From contig NZ_QGGG01000001.1 in NCBI RefSeq assembly GCF_003148475.1, forward strand, positions 186,001-250,000: a DNA stretch of 64,000 bases, in the 5' to 3' direction. Below are positions 56,161 to 64,000 of this stretch, piece by piece; position 1 is the stretch's first letter, and the number at the start of each line of letters is the position of its first letter. The notes beneath the pieces are model-generated. The model was not told the DNA's origin, made no database searches, and was given only the letters and a program-made list of their open reading frames with translations. This DNA is from Pseudaminobacter salicylatoxidans (lineage in GTDB: Bacteria > Pseudomonadota > Alphaproteobacteria > Rhizobiales > Rhizobiaceae). A program made the position numbers and the translations under genes.

Positions 56161-57105
56161 GTGAGAAGGTCCGTCCAGTCAATCCCGAGGAATGCGGAAT
56201 TGCGCGCTGTTTCCAATGCCACGCCCGAAAAGAGGCCGCGTTCGCTCGAAGCGCGTATCTATGCGGTATATTCAAGCCTTTCTCCGGCCGAAAAACGGCT
56301 TGCGGACGTGATGCTCCAATATCAGCGGGACCTTCCGAGCTATACGGCCGGAGAGCTTGCCTATAAGGCGGAGGTCTCGAAGGCGACTGCCGCGCGTCTC
56401 ATTCGCCTGCTCGGCTATGCAACCTATCCGGATGCCAAGAGGCAGATCCGCGCCGATCAGACCTGGGGCTCGCCCAGCGCCGGTCTGATCAATTCGAACG
56501 AGGCGCCTTTCGGTGTGGTCTCGCTCGACACGGTGGTGCAGATCGACCTCGACAACATTCGCACCACGGCCGAGAGCATTTCGGAAAAGACGCTTCAGGC
56601 CATCACGCAGGCAATTGTTTCGGCGCGTCGCGTCTGGATCATGGGGCTGCGCAGCGGCTACGGGCTGGCGCACCATGCCGCCCATTATCTGACGCTGATA
56701 AAGAATGACGTGCAGGTCCTGCCGAGCGGAAGCGGGAGCTATTCCCACGAGGTTGCCTCGATGGTCAAAGGCGATGTCCTGCTGGTGATCGCGTTCCGGC
56801 GCCGTCCCCGCTTGCTGCCCGCCATTTTGTCGGAAGCGCGGGCAGCCGGCGCAACGACCGTCCTGATCACGGACCTCAGTGCCGCAGCCAGCGCCAAGGC
56901 ATCAGAATATGTTCTGCGCTGCCGATGCCAGTCGCCTTCGCCATTCAACTCCTTTGCCGCAGCAGTGACCCTCATCAACTATCTGGCCTGGAGCGTGGCC
57001 GCCGCGATGGGCGACGAAAGTCTGGAGAGGTTTCAGAAGATCGACCGCCTGGTCGGTGCGCTCGACAATGTATCGACCCCTCAAAATGAGGGTCGCAGCA
57101 AATAG
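56161..57105 (+). CDS. RpiR-family transcriptional regulator with SIS domain (copy B)
   Basis: 314 residues from GTG 56161 (start uncertain; the first 25 residues are not conserved with copy A, and a TTG at 56200 is possible). HTH_6 at about 30-105 (YTAGELAYKAEVSKATAARLIRLLGY, partly quoted) and SIS domain at about 140-290. It carries the same two unusual SIS loops as the copy A regulator: GLRSGYGLAH and FRRRP at 212-216. Divergently transcribed from the copy B operon, thus placed to control the shared AT-rich promoter region. Confidence 0.88.
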   Translation: MRRSVQSIPRNAELRAVSNATPEKRPRSLEARIYAVYSSLSPAEKRLADVMLQYQRDLPSYTAGELAYKAEVSKATAARLIRLLGYATYPDAKRQIRADQTWGSPSAGLINSNEAPFGVVSLDTVVQIDLDNIRTTAESISEKTLQAITQAIVSARRVWIMGLRSGYGLAHHAAHYLTLIKNDVQVLPSGSGSYSHEVASMVKGDVLLVIAFRRRPRLLPAILSEARAAGATTVLITDLSAAASAKASEYVLRCRCQSPSPFNSFAAAVTLINYLAWSVAAAMGDESLERFQKIDRLVGALDNVSTPQNEGRSK

Positions 57106-57159
57106 CCCGGCCTGCATGACGAAAGACGGCATCATTCACCCCTTGGACGAGACGCAGAA

Positions 57160-58230
57160 ATGGACATCATTTCGAGTGCCGGCATTTCAATCGGGTTCGA
57201 CCGAGGCATCCTCCATGATCTGGCGATCGAGGTCGGTGGAAAAACGCTGCGGCCGCTTCATCGCGCCCCCTGGGTGGCGAGCGGCGAGGCGTTGCCCGAC
57301 AGTATCGCGCCCGTAGAGCGGCGTCTGGCGGGTGATTTTTTCTGCGCGCCCTTCGCGCAATCCGCGCCCGGCGTGCCGATCCATGGCTGGCCGGCAAATG
57401 GTACATGGCAACGTGCCGAAACCATGGAGGATGCTGGCGGGATATCGGTCGTCTACGAACTTCGCGAAAGCGTTTCGGGCGCTAAGCTGACCAAGAAGAT
57501 CGCGCTGCGCCACGGCCATCCCGTGGTCTACCAGACGCATGTCTTCGAGGGCGGGCAGGGCAGCCTGCCGGTCGCGCACCATGCCATGCTGCATGTGCCG
57601 GGCGGGGTGCGACTGAGTTTTTCGCCGAAACAGGACGGGCGCACCTCACCCGAAGCGCTGGAAAGCGGCCCCGCGCGCGGGCGTTCGACGCTTGCCTACC
57701 CGCAGCGTTTCGCCGACCTGTCGAAGGTGCGGACGGCCGATGGCGGCCATGCCGATCTGCGCTCCTATCCATTCGACACCGGCCACGAAGATCTCGTTGT
57801 GCTGACCGAACGGCCGGAGGCACGGATCGGCTGGTCGGCGGCGGTTGCACCCGCCCAGGGCTTCATATTCTTCGCCCTGAAGGATGCGCGCGCGCTGCCG
57901 CAAACGGTTTTGTGGATGAGCAATGGCGGCCGCCGCTACGCGCCCTGGAACAGCCGGCATATTGCCGTGCTCGGCATCGAGGAGGCCGCGACCGCGTTGC
58001 ATCTCGCCCCGGAGGAGATGCGCCCCGGCAAGGCGAATGGCGTGCCTTTCGCCCTGCATCTGGAGCCGGCTCGAACCACCGCCGTGCGCTATGCATTCGG
58101 CGCCGTTCCGGTGCCTCCCGGCTGGAGCGAGATCGCTGACATTCGGCTCGGCGAGGACGTTGTTGTCCTTGCCGATCGCAGTGGAAGCGAACAGAGCTTG
58201 CCCTTCGATACCGGCTTCCTTGCCGATTGA
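57160..58230 (+). CDS. Galactose-mutarotase-fold protein, putative aldose 1-epimerase-like
   Basis: 356 residues, no signal peptide. The pattern of beta-rich sequence with IHGWPANGTW around His75, ELRESVSGAKLTKKIALRHGHPVVY (partly quoted) and a late WNSRHIAVLGIEEA suggests the aldose 1-epimerase/YeaD superfamily ('galactose mutarotase-like'). I cannot assign the catalytic His-Glu pair with confidence. It follows the RpiR gene by 54 bases in the same direction and may be co-transcribed with it. Its closeness to a sugar-type importer gives some support to a carbohydrate-related step for copy B. A small hairpin (58218-58239) ends it. Confidence 0.6.
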   Translation: MDIISSAGISIGFDRGILHDLAIEVGGKTLRPLHRAPWVASGEALPDSIAPVERRLAGDFFCAPFAQSAPGVPIHGWPANGTWQRAETMEDAGGISVVYELRESVSGAKLTKKIALRHGHPVVYQTHVFEGGQGSLPVAHHAMLHVPGGVRLSFSPKQDGRTSPEALESGPARGRSTLAYPQRFADLSKVRTADGGHADLRSYPFDTGHEDLVVLTERPEARIGWSAAVAPAQGFIFFALKDARALPQTVLWMSNGGRRYAPWNSRHIAVLGIEEAATALHLAPEEMRPGKANGVPFALHLEPARTTAVRYAFGAVPVPPGWSEIADIRLGEDVVVLADRSGSEQSLPFDTGFLAD

Positions 58231-58239
58231 CCGGCAAGG
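58218..58239. terminator. Hairpin at the end of the mutarotase-fold gene
   Basis: 8-bp stem CCTTGCCG / CGGCAAGG with a 6-base loop that contains the stop codon, in the 41-base gap between two convergent genes. Confidence 0.45.
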
Positions 58240-58271
58240 GAACGGGTGGAGAAGCCCGCCCGCTTTAGTCT

Positions 58272-59363
<1,092 letters not shown>

Positions 59364-59389
59364 GCTTCCAGCCTTTCTCGAAAATGGGT

Positions 59390-59410
59390 GGGGCCGCTCT
59401 GGGCGGCCCC
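59390..59410 (-). terminator. Hairpin between receptor and peptidase genes
   Basis: 8-bp perfect stem GGGGCCGC / GCGGCCCC, 5-base loop, 8 bases after the receptor stop codon on the minus strand. Partial termination would give more receptor than peptidase. Confidence 0.55.
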
Positions 59411-59418
59411 TGTCTATA

Positions 59419-61014
59419 TTATTTCTTGGTGACCAGCCGGTAGAAGACGAAATCCGAGGTTGCGCCGTTGACGTAGCCCTCGACATTCGTGGCGAGCGCC
59501 ACCTGCGTGGCCGCCTGGAACATCACCACGATGGGCGACTTCTCCTGCACCTTCTTTTGCAGGTCAACATACATCTCGTTGCGCTTGGCCGGATCAGCTT
59601 CGGCACGGGCCGCCTTGGTGGCCGCATTCATCTCGGCAGGCACCGCCCAGCCGTTACGCCATGTGGTGGTCGACTGGTAATTGTCGTCCGAATTGTCTTC
59701 GTTGAAGGCGAAGGCCTTGGCGTTGGAATCCGGGTCCATGAAGTCCGGTCCCCAATAGAGCAGCATCGCCTCATGCGTGCGGGCGCGGTACTTGGTGATG
59801 ACCTGCGAGCCGGTGCCGGGGATGATCTCGAAATTGATGCCGGCCTCGGCGAAGCTCGCCTGCAATGACTGCGCCATGTCGGTGAAGGGCGTGGAGTTGA
59901 TGACGTCCAGCGTCACCTTGATCGGCGTCTTGATGCCGGCGTCGGCCAGGATCTGCTTGGCCTTGGCGGGATCATAGCTATAGGGCGTGTCGTCCAGCGA
60001 GCCGGGGAAGCCCGACGGCCAGAACGCCTGATGGGTCTGCATCTGGCCTTTCAGGAAGCTGTCGGTCATGCCCTTGTAGTCGACCAGATAGCGCGCGGCG
60101 TCCCAGATCGCCTCCGGCTGCAGCGCCTCGTCCTTCTGGTTGAAGCTCAGGAAATGTACCGCCGCCTGCGGATAGGTCTCGACCTTTACCGTGTCCTTGC
60201 CGGCAAGGCTCTTGATCTGGTCGGGCGTCAGGTTCTTGGCGATGTCCACGTCGCCGGTGTCGAGCAGAAGCTGCTGGGTCGCCGCTTCCGCTACGTGGCG
60301 GATGATGACTGTCTTCATGGCCGGCGCGCCGCCGAAATAATCGGGGTTGGCCACGAGATTGATGATCTCGGCCGGGCGGAAGGTCTTCAGAACGAAAGGA
60401 CCGGTGCCGGCGGAATTCGCCTTCAGCCAGGCATTGCCCATGTCGCCATTGGCCTCGTTGGCCTGCACGGTGACGGCATCGATGATGGAAGCCGGGCGCG
60501 CAGCCAGCACGTTGAGCACGAAGGCGGACGAGAAATCGCCATCATATTTCACGACAACCTTGTTGCCGTCGGTCTTGACCATCTCGTCGATGTTTTCCGG
60601 CGTCCAGCCGAGCTGGGTGAGGATGAAGGCCGGCGCCTTGTTGAGCGCCACGACCCGCTTGAAGGAATAGACCACGTCTTCGGCGCGCAACGGGTTGCCA
60701 GAGGTGAACTTCACCCCGTCGCGCAGCGTGAAGGTGATGGTCCTGGCCGCGTCGTCGGCCACCCATTCGGTGGCAAGGCCGGGCGCCAGCGTCTTCACGT
60801 CCGGCGCGTCGTATTGTACGAGCCGGTCATAGGTCTGCGTCACATATTCGCCCGACGAGAACTCATAGGCCTCGGCGGGGTCGATGCTGACGATATCGTC
60901 GATGTTCTGGGCCACCACCAGCGCGTTGGCCGGGGTTGCGGCGCTCGCGGGCGCCGATGCCAGCGGCATCGACAATGCGGCCGCCAGAAGCGCGGCCTTG
61001 AAAAGCTTTATCAT
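59419..61014 (-). CDS. Peptide-type ABC substrate-binding protein, SBP_bac_5
   Basis: 531-residue receptor. Sec signal MIKLFKAALLAAALSMPLAS... ends near ASA-ATP (residue 25). Fold markers: LAPGLATEWVADDAARTITFTLRDGVKFTSG (partly quoted), EDVVYSFKRVVALNK, and a C-terminal YVDLQKKVQEKSPIVVMFQ. GGAAGGAGAGGAC precedes the ATG, which overlaps the regulator stop by 4 bases. Partner permeases are divergent at 61852-63855. Confidence 0.93.
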   Translation of the reverse strand: MIKLFKAALLAAALSMPLASAPASAATPANALVVAQNIDDIVSIDPAEAYEFSSGEYVTQTYDRLVQYDAPDVKTLAPGLATEWVADDAARTITFTLRDGVKFTSGNPLRAEDVVYSFKRVVALNKAPAFILTQLGWTPENIDEMVKTDGNKVVVKYDGDFSSAFVLNVLAARPASIIDAVTVQANEANGDMGNAWLKANSAGTGPFVLKTFRPAEIINLVANPDYFGGAPAMKTVIIRHVAEAATQQLLLDTGDVDIAKNLTPDQIKSLAGKDTVKVETYPQAAVHFLSFNQKDEALQPEAIWDAARYLVDYKGMTDSFLKGQMQTHQAFWPSGFPGSLDDTPYSYDPAKAKQILADAGIKTPIKVTLDVINSTPFTDMAQSLQASFAEAGINFEIIPGTGSQVITKYRARTHEAMLLYWGPDFMDPDSNAKAFAFNEDNSDDNYQSTTTWRNGWAVPAEMNAATKAARAEADPAKRNEMYVDLQKKVQEKSPIVVMFQAATQVALATNVEGYVNGATSDFVFYRLVTKK

Positions 61015-61685
61015 GTCCTCTCCTTCCTGTTCCTCGTTCTCATGATCTTTGTGCCGTCCTTCGAGCTGCGAAGAGCGGGCTTTTCCGTCCTCGAGCGGAA
61101 CATCGGCAGCGTCCCGGTCCACAGCAGCCGCGCTTCCCGGTCAGTGTCGTTCGACCAGGAATGCGGGGTGTTGCCGCGAAAATGCAGGCTGTCTCCGGGC
61201 TTCAGTACCATCTCGCGGTCATCGAGCCGCTGGGTGATCGAGCCGTCGAGCACATAAAGGATTTCCTCCCCCTCATGGCTCACCGTTTCCGAGCGGTAGC
61301 CGGGCGGCACATAAAGGATGAACGAGGACAGCACATTGCCTGTGAAGTCGGCGGCGATGCGCTCATAGATGATGGACGACCCATCGACCGAGAAGCGGTT
61401 GCGCTCGCCGGCCCGCGTCAGGCCGTCTTCGAGGCTTGGCGTCGCGATGAAAAAATCGACACCCACATCCAGGCTGCGCGCGATCTGCGCCAGCGTGCCG
61501 AGCGAGGGCGTGGCAAGGTCGCGCTCGACCTGGCTGAGATAGCCGACAGAAATGCCGGCGGCGTCGCACAGTTCCTGCAGCGTCATCTGCAATTGCCGGC
61601 GCCGCGCGCGAATGAGCGCGCCGACCTTCGGCTGTGCCGAGGCTGCGAATTTACCGGCAGCGGATGACACTGTTTCCCTCCCCAT
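61011..61685 (-). CDS. XRE-family regulator with C-terminal cupin domain
   Basis: 224 residues. N-terminal HTH (ALIRARRRQLQMTLQELCDAAGISVGYLSQVERDLATPSLGTL, partly quoted; about 23-75), then a cupin domain (about 120-200; SHEGEEILYVLDG, LKPGDSLHFRGNTPHSW). Such regulators (PuuR/SutR-like) sense small amino-acid-type metabolites and often control adjacent uptake genes. ATG 61685 used; the TTG just before it is also in frame. Its start overlaps a palindrome, suggesting autoregulation, and its stop overlaps the receptor ATG. Confidence 0.92.
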   Translation of the reverse strand: MGRETVSSAAGKFAASAQPKVGALIRARRRQLQMTLQELCDAAGISVGYLSQVERDLATPSLGTLAQIARSLDVGVDFFIATPSLEDGLTRAGERNRFSVDGSSIIYERIAADFTGNVLSSFILYVPPGYRSETVSHEGEEILYVLDGSITQRLDDREMVLKPGDSLHFRGNTPHSWSNDTDREARLLWTGTLPMFRSRTEKPALRSSKDGTKIMRTRNRKERT

Positions 61686-61700
61686 CAAAATTTTTTTGAT
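61684..61700. promoter_or_regulatory. Palindrome overlapping the XRE-cupin start
   Basis: ATCAAAA-TTT-TTTTGAT, 7-bp arms, covering the first codon of the regulator and the -35 area of the divergent ABC promoter. A second small dyad CGAAA-T-TTTCG lies at 61729-61739. Both are candidate operators for the XRE-cupin protein. Confidence 0.5.
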
Positions 61701-61723
61701 CTAAGCAAAATTGCCGCTATAGT
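61696..61723 (+). promoter_or_regulatory. Candidate promoter for the divergent ABC permease genes
   Basis: -35 TTGATC (61696-61701) and -10 TATAGT (61718-61723) with 16-base spacing, facing the permease genes. The -35 overlaps the palindrome at 61684-61700, so regulator binding would block it. Confidence 0.45.
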
Positions 61724-61851
61724 CCAAGCGAAATTTTCGAGGCCGCACGGCCAGGTGAGGAGTGTCCGTTTCACAGAGCCGGGCACGTAAGCGCAGGAGC
61801 CAGCCATCCGCTTTTCGACGCGTGATGGATGGGGGAGGGGAACTGAAAGAC

Positions 61852-62937
61852 GTGGCATTCGAACCCGACACCACTGCGGGCGCCATCGTGACGGCAGAGA
61901 CGAAATCGCAGGCTCCAAACCGGGCGGGGCGCTTTCTTCTCGGTCTGGGCGGCTTCGTGCTGACCGTTGCGCTCACCTTCCTCGGCCTGCTCGCAATCAC
62001 CTTCTTCATTGGTCGCGTCGTGCCCATCGATCCGGTTCTGGCCGTCGTGGGCGACCGTGCGCCACGGGCGGTCTATGAGGCCGCGCGCATCGAAATGGGG
62101 CTCGACCAGCCGCTGCTGGTGCAGTTCTTCCATTATATCGGTTCGGTGCTTTCCGGCGATTTCGGCATGTCGGTCTCGACCGGCAAGCCGGTGTTCGAGG
62201 ATTTGAAGCGCGTGTTTCCGGCAACGCTGGAGATGGCGACCATCGGCATCATCATCGGCGTGGTGGTGGGAGTGCCCATGGGCGTCTATGCCGCCAGCCG
62301 TCAGGGCAGCCTGATGGATCAGGCGATCCGCGTGGTCGGGCTGCTCGGCTATGCCGTGCCGGCCTTCTGGCTCGGCCTCGTCGGGCTGGCGCTGTTTTAT
62401 GCGCGGCTGAAATGGGTGGGCGGTCCCGGCCGTCTCGACATTTTCTATGACGGGCTGGTCGATCCGGTGAGCGGCCTCATCCTGATCGACAGCTTGATTG
62501 CGGGCGAAACCGACATCTTCTTCAACGCGCTGTGGCATCTGGCGTTGCCGTCCTCGGTGCTCGGCTTCTTCAGCCTTGCCTATATCGCGCGCATGACGCG
62601 CTCCTTCATGCTCGACCAGCTCGCGCAGGAATATGTGACGACGGCGCGGGTGAAAGGGGTGCCGGAGCGGCTGGTGATCTGGCGTCATGCCTTCCGGCCC
62701 ATCCGCGTGCCGCTGATTACGGTGATCGGGCTTTCCTATGCCGGCCTGCTGGAAGGCTCGGTGATGATCGAAACGATCTTCTCCTGGCCCGGCATCGGCA
62801 ATTACCTCACCACCGCGTTGTTCAATGCCGACATGAACGCCGTGCTCGGCGCGACGCTGGTGGTGGGCGCGGTGTTCATCGGCATCAACAAGCTTTCGGA
62901 CGTGCTCTACCGCGTCCTCGATCCGCGTGCGCGATAG
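61852..62937 (+). CDS. ABC transporter permease, DppB type
   Basis: 361 residues. After a hydrophilic N-terminus of about 25 residues comes LGLGGFVLTVALTFLGLLAITFF, then IDPVLAVVGDRAP, FGMSVSTGKPV and the EAA loop TARVKGVPERLVIWRHAFRP. The start is ambiguous: GTG 61852 follows GGGGGAGGGG; ATG 61825 and GTG 61762 are in frame and would add 9 or 30 residues. The periplasmic loop between spans 4 and 5 is longer than in copy A DppB. Confidence 0.9.
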   Translation: MAFEPDTTAGAIVTAETKSQAPNRAGRFLLGLGGFVLTVALTFLGLLAITFFIGRVVPIDPVLAVVGDRAPRAVYEAARIEMGLDQPLLVQFFHYIGSVLSGDFGMSVSTGKPVFEDLKRVFPATLEMATIGIIIGVVVGVPMGVYAASRQGSLMDQAIRVVGLLGYAVPAFWLGLVGLALFYARLKWVGGPGRLDIFYDGLVDPVSGLILIDSLIAGETDIFFNALWHLALPSSVLGFFSLAYIARMTRSFMLDQLAQEYVTTARVKGVPERLVIWRHAFRPIRVPLITVIGLSYAGLLEGSVMIETIFSWPGIGNYLTTALFNADMNAVLGATLVVGAVFIGINKLSDVLYRVLDPRAR

Positions 62938-62946
62938 GAGGGCCCC

Positions 62947-63855
62947 ATGAGCATGACCGTTCGTGCCTGGCTGATCGACGACAGCCCGTCCTCGCGCCTG
63001 CAGGCCCGCCTCGGCCGGGCATGGCGCATCTGTGCCGCGCTGATGCGCAACCCGCTGGCGGTTGCCGGCGCAGTCATCATTCTGACGCTGGTGCTGACCG
63101 CGATCTTTGCCCCGCTCATCGCCACGCACGATCCGCTGAAGCAGGATCTGGCGCAGCGCCTGCTGCCGCCGGGTGCGATGAACTGGATGGGCACCGACGA
63201 GCTTGGCCGCGACATCTGGTCCCGCGTCGTCCATGGCGCGCGCATCACGCTGGTCATCGTCGTCATGGTCGCCGTGCTGGCGGCCCCGGCCGGCCTGGTC
63301 CTCGGCGCCGTCGCCGGCTATTTCGGCGGCTGGACCGACCGCATCATCATGGGCGTCACCGACATCTTCCTGTCGCTGCCCAAGCTCATTCTTGCGCTGG
63401 CGCTGGTGGCCGCCCTCGGGCCGGGCATTGAGAACGCCGTCATCGCCATCGCCATCACCACATGGCCGGCCTATGCGCGCATCGCGCGGGCCGAGACGCT
63501 GACCTTCAAGAATTCGGAATTCATCGCGGCGATCAGACTGCAAGGGGCTTCGGCAGCGCGGGTCATCCTCGGCCATGTGCTGCCGCTGTGCACCTCGTCC
63601 ATGATCATCCGCGTGACGCTCGACATGGCCGGCATCATCCTGACTGCGGCCGGGCTCGGCTTCCTCGGCCTCGGCGCGCAGCCGCCATTGCCCGAATGGG
63701 GCGCGATGATCGCGCGCGGCCGCACCTTCATCCTCGACCAGTGGTGGGTGGCGACCATGCCGGGCTTTGCCATCGTGATCGTAAGCCTCGGCTTCTGCTT
63801 CCTCGGCGACGGCCTGCGCGACGTGCTCGATCCCAAGAGCGGGGGTCAGCAGTGA
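62947..63855 (+). CDS. ABC transporter permease, DppC type
   Basis: 302 residues. Cytoplasmic N-terminus of about 40 residues, first span NPLAVAGAVIILTLVLTAIFAPLIA (partly quoted), the family hallmark MGTDELGRDIWSRVVHGARI and the EAA loop AAIRLQGASAARVILGHVLP. GAGGGCCCC precedes the ATG; the stop overlaps the ATPase GTG. Confidence 0.94.
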   Translation: MSMTVRAWLIDDSPSSRLQARLGRAWRICAALMRNPLAVAGAVIILTLVLTAIFAPLIATHDPLKQDLAQRLLPPGAMNWMGTDELGRDIWSRVVHGARITLVIVVMVAVLAAPAGLVLGAVAGYFGGWTDRIIMGVTDIFLSLPKLILALALVAALGPGIENAVIAIAITTWPAYARIARAETLTFKNSEFIAAIRLQGASAARVILGHVLPLCTSSMIIRVTLDMAGIILTAAGLGFLGLGAQPPLPEWGAMIARGRTFILDQWWVATMPGFAIVIVSLGFCFLGDGLRDVLDPKSGGQQ

Positions 63856-64000
63856 GCAAGCCGCTTCTCGAAATCGAAAACCTGCGCGTCACCTTCCCGA
63901 CGCCGCGCGGCGATCTGGACGTGGTGCGCGGCATCTCGTTCGCGCTCGGCCGGGAGCGACTGGGCATCGTCGGTGAAAGCGGCTCGGGCAAATCCATGAC
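63852..64000 (+). CDS. ABC transporter ATPase, DppD type, 3'-truncated by window edge
   Basis: The first 49 codons are visible from GTG 63852, which overlaps the DppC stop (GTGA). LLEIENLRVTFPTPRGD and the Walker A GIVGESGSGKS at the window edge identify a peptide-type ABC ATPase. Whether it is a single or a fused double ATPase, as in copy A, cannot be seen. Confidence 0.9.
   Translation, partial: MSKPLLEIENLRVTFPTPRGDLDVVRGISFALGRERLGIVGESGSGKSM

Noticed and set aside
61771-63576. 601-codon minus-strand open frame over the Dpp permeases
   Set aside because: Composition (His/Arg/Gln-rich) is that of an antisense frame; the plus-strand permeases are well-defined families.

Overview
The window is about 64 kb of GC-rich, gene-dense DNA from an alphaproteobacterium. 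It is most probably a member of the Hyphomicrobiales (Rhizobiales), close to the Phyllobacteriaceae/Brucellaceae/Mesorhizobium range. This rests on gene content (ureC-ureE-ureF-ureG order, nadABC next to a NadQ-type Nudix repressor, metNIQ, very many ABC importers with private regulators), frequent ATGA overlaps, and a rhizobial-type intergenic palindrome. I saw no tRNA, rRNA, insertion sequence, phage gene or CRISPR array. The genus is an inference.

Layout. 1-3170: end of a urease operon (ureC cut by the window edge, then ureE, ureF, ureG), closed by a terminator. 3265-5457: katG. 5791-10202: NAD de novo operon nadQ-nadA-nadB-nadC on the minus strand, with two candidate operators before nadA. 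10380-12076: panB-panC. 12153-17720: IclR regulator divergent from a complete branched-chain-amino-acid-type (HAAT) ABC importer. 17798-31781: about 14 kb, all minus strand, read in the order ABC ATPase, two permeases, amidohydrolase, GntR regulator, amidohydrolase, ThDP enzyme, MFS transporter, polyamine-type binding protein, two further amidohydrolases; most joints overlap or nearly touch. 32005-34603: dsbD plus a membrane-TlpA fusion. 34694-37267: metN-metI-metQ. 37589-38242: TerC-family protein. 38906-39895: Tim44-domain protein between two stretches without recognisable genes.

40456-57105 is the most unusual part. It holds two copies of a three-gene core: (i) a creatinase/M24-fold hydrolase that has lost the metal ligands but keeps the creatinase-type catalytic His, (ii) a THI5/NMT1-like, periplasmic-binding-protein-fold protein with no signal peptide, and (iii) an RpiR-type regulator whose SIS domain carries an unusual FRRRP loop. 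Each copy has its own ABC importer, but from different families: copy A a peptide/nickel-type system (dppBC, a fused dppDF ATPase, SBP_bac_5), copy B a sugar-type CUT1 system (SBP_bac_1, MalF/MalG-like permeases, MalK-like ATPase). A near-perfect 51-bp inverted repeat lies directly upstream of copy A. I infer two related uptake-and-hydrolysis pathways for small molecules, probably amide, amidine or cyclic ureide-like, with exchanged importers. The substrates are unknown.

57160-64000: a mutarotase-fold protein, then a conventional metal-dependent M24 peptidase, a peptide-type binding protein and an XRE-cupin regulator on the minus strand, divergent from two Dpp-type permeases and the start of their ATPase, which runs out of the window.
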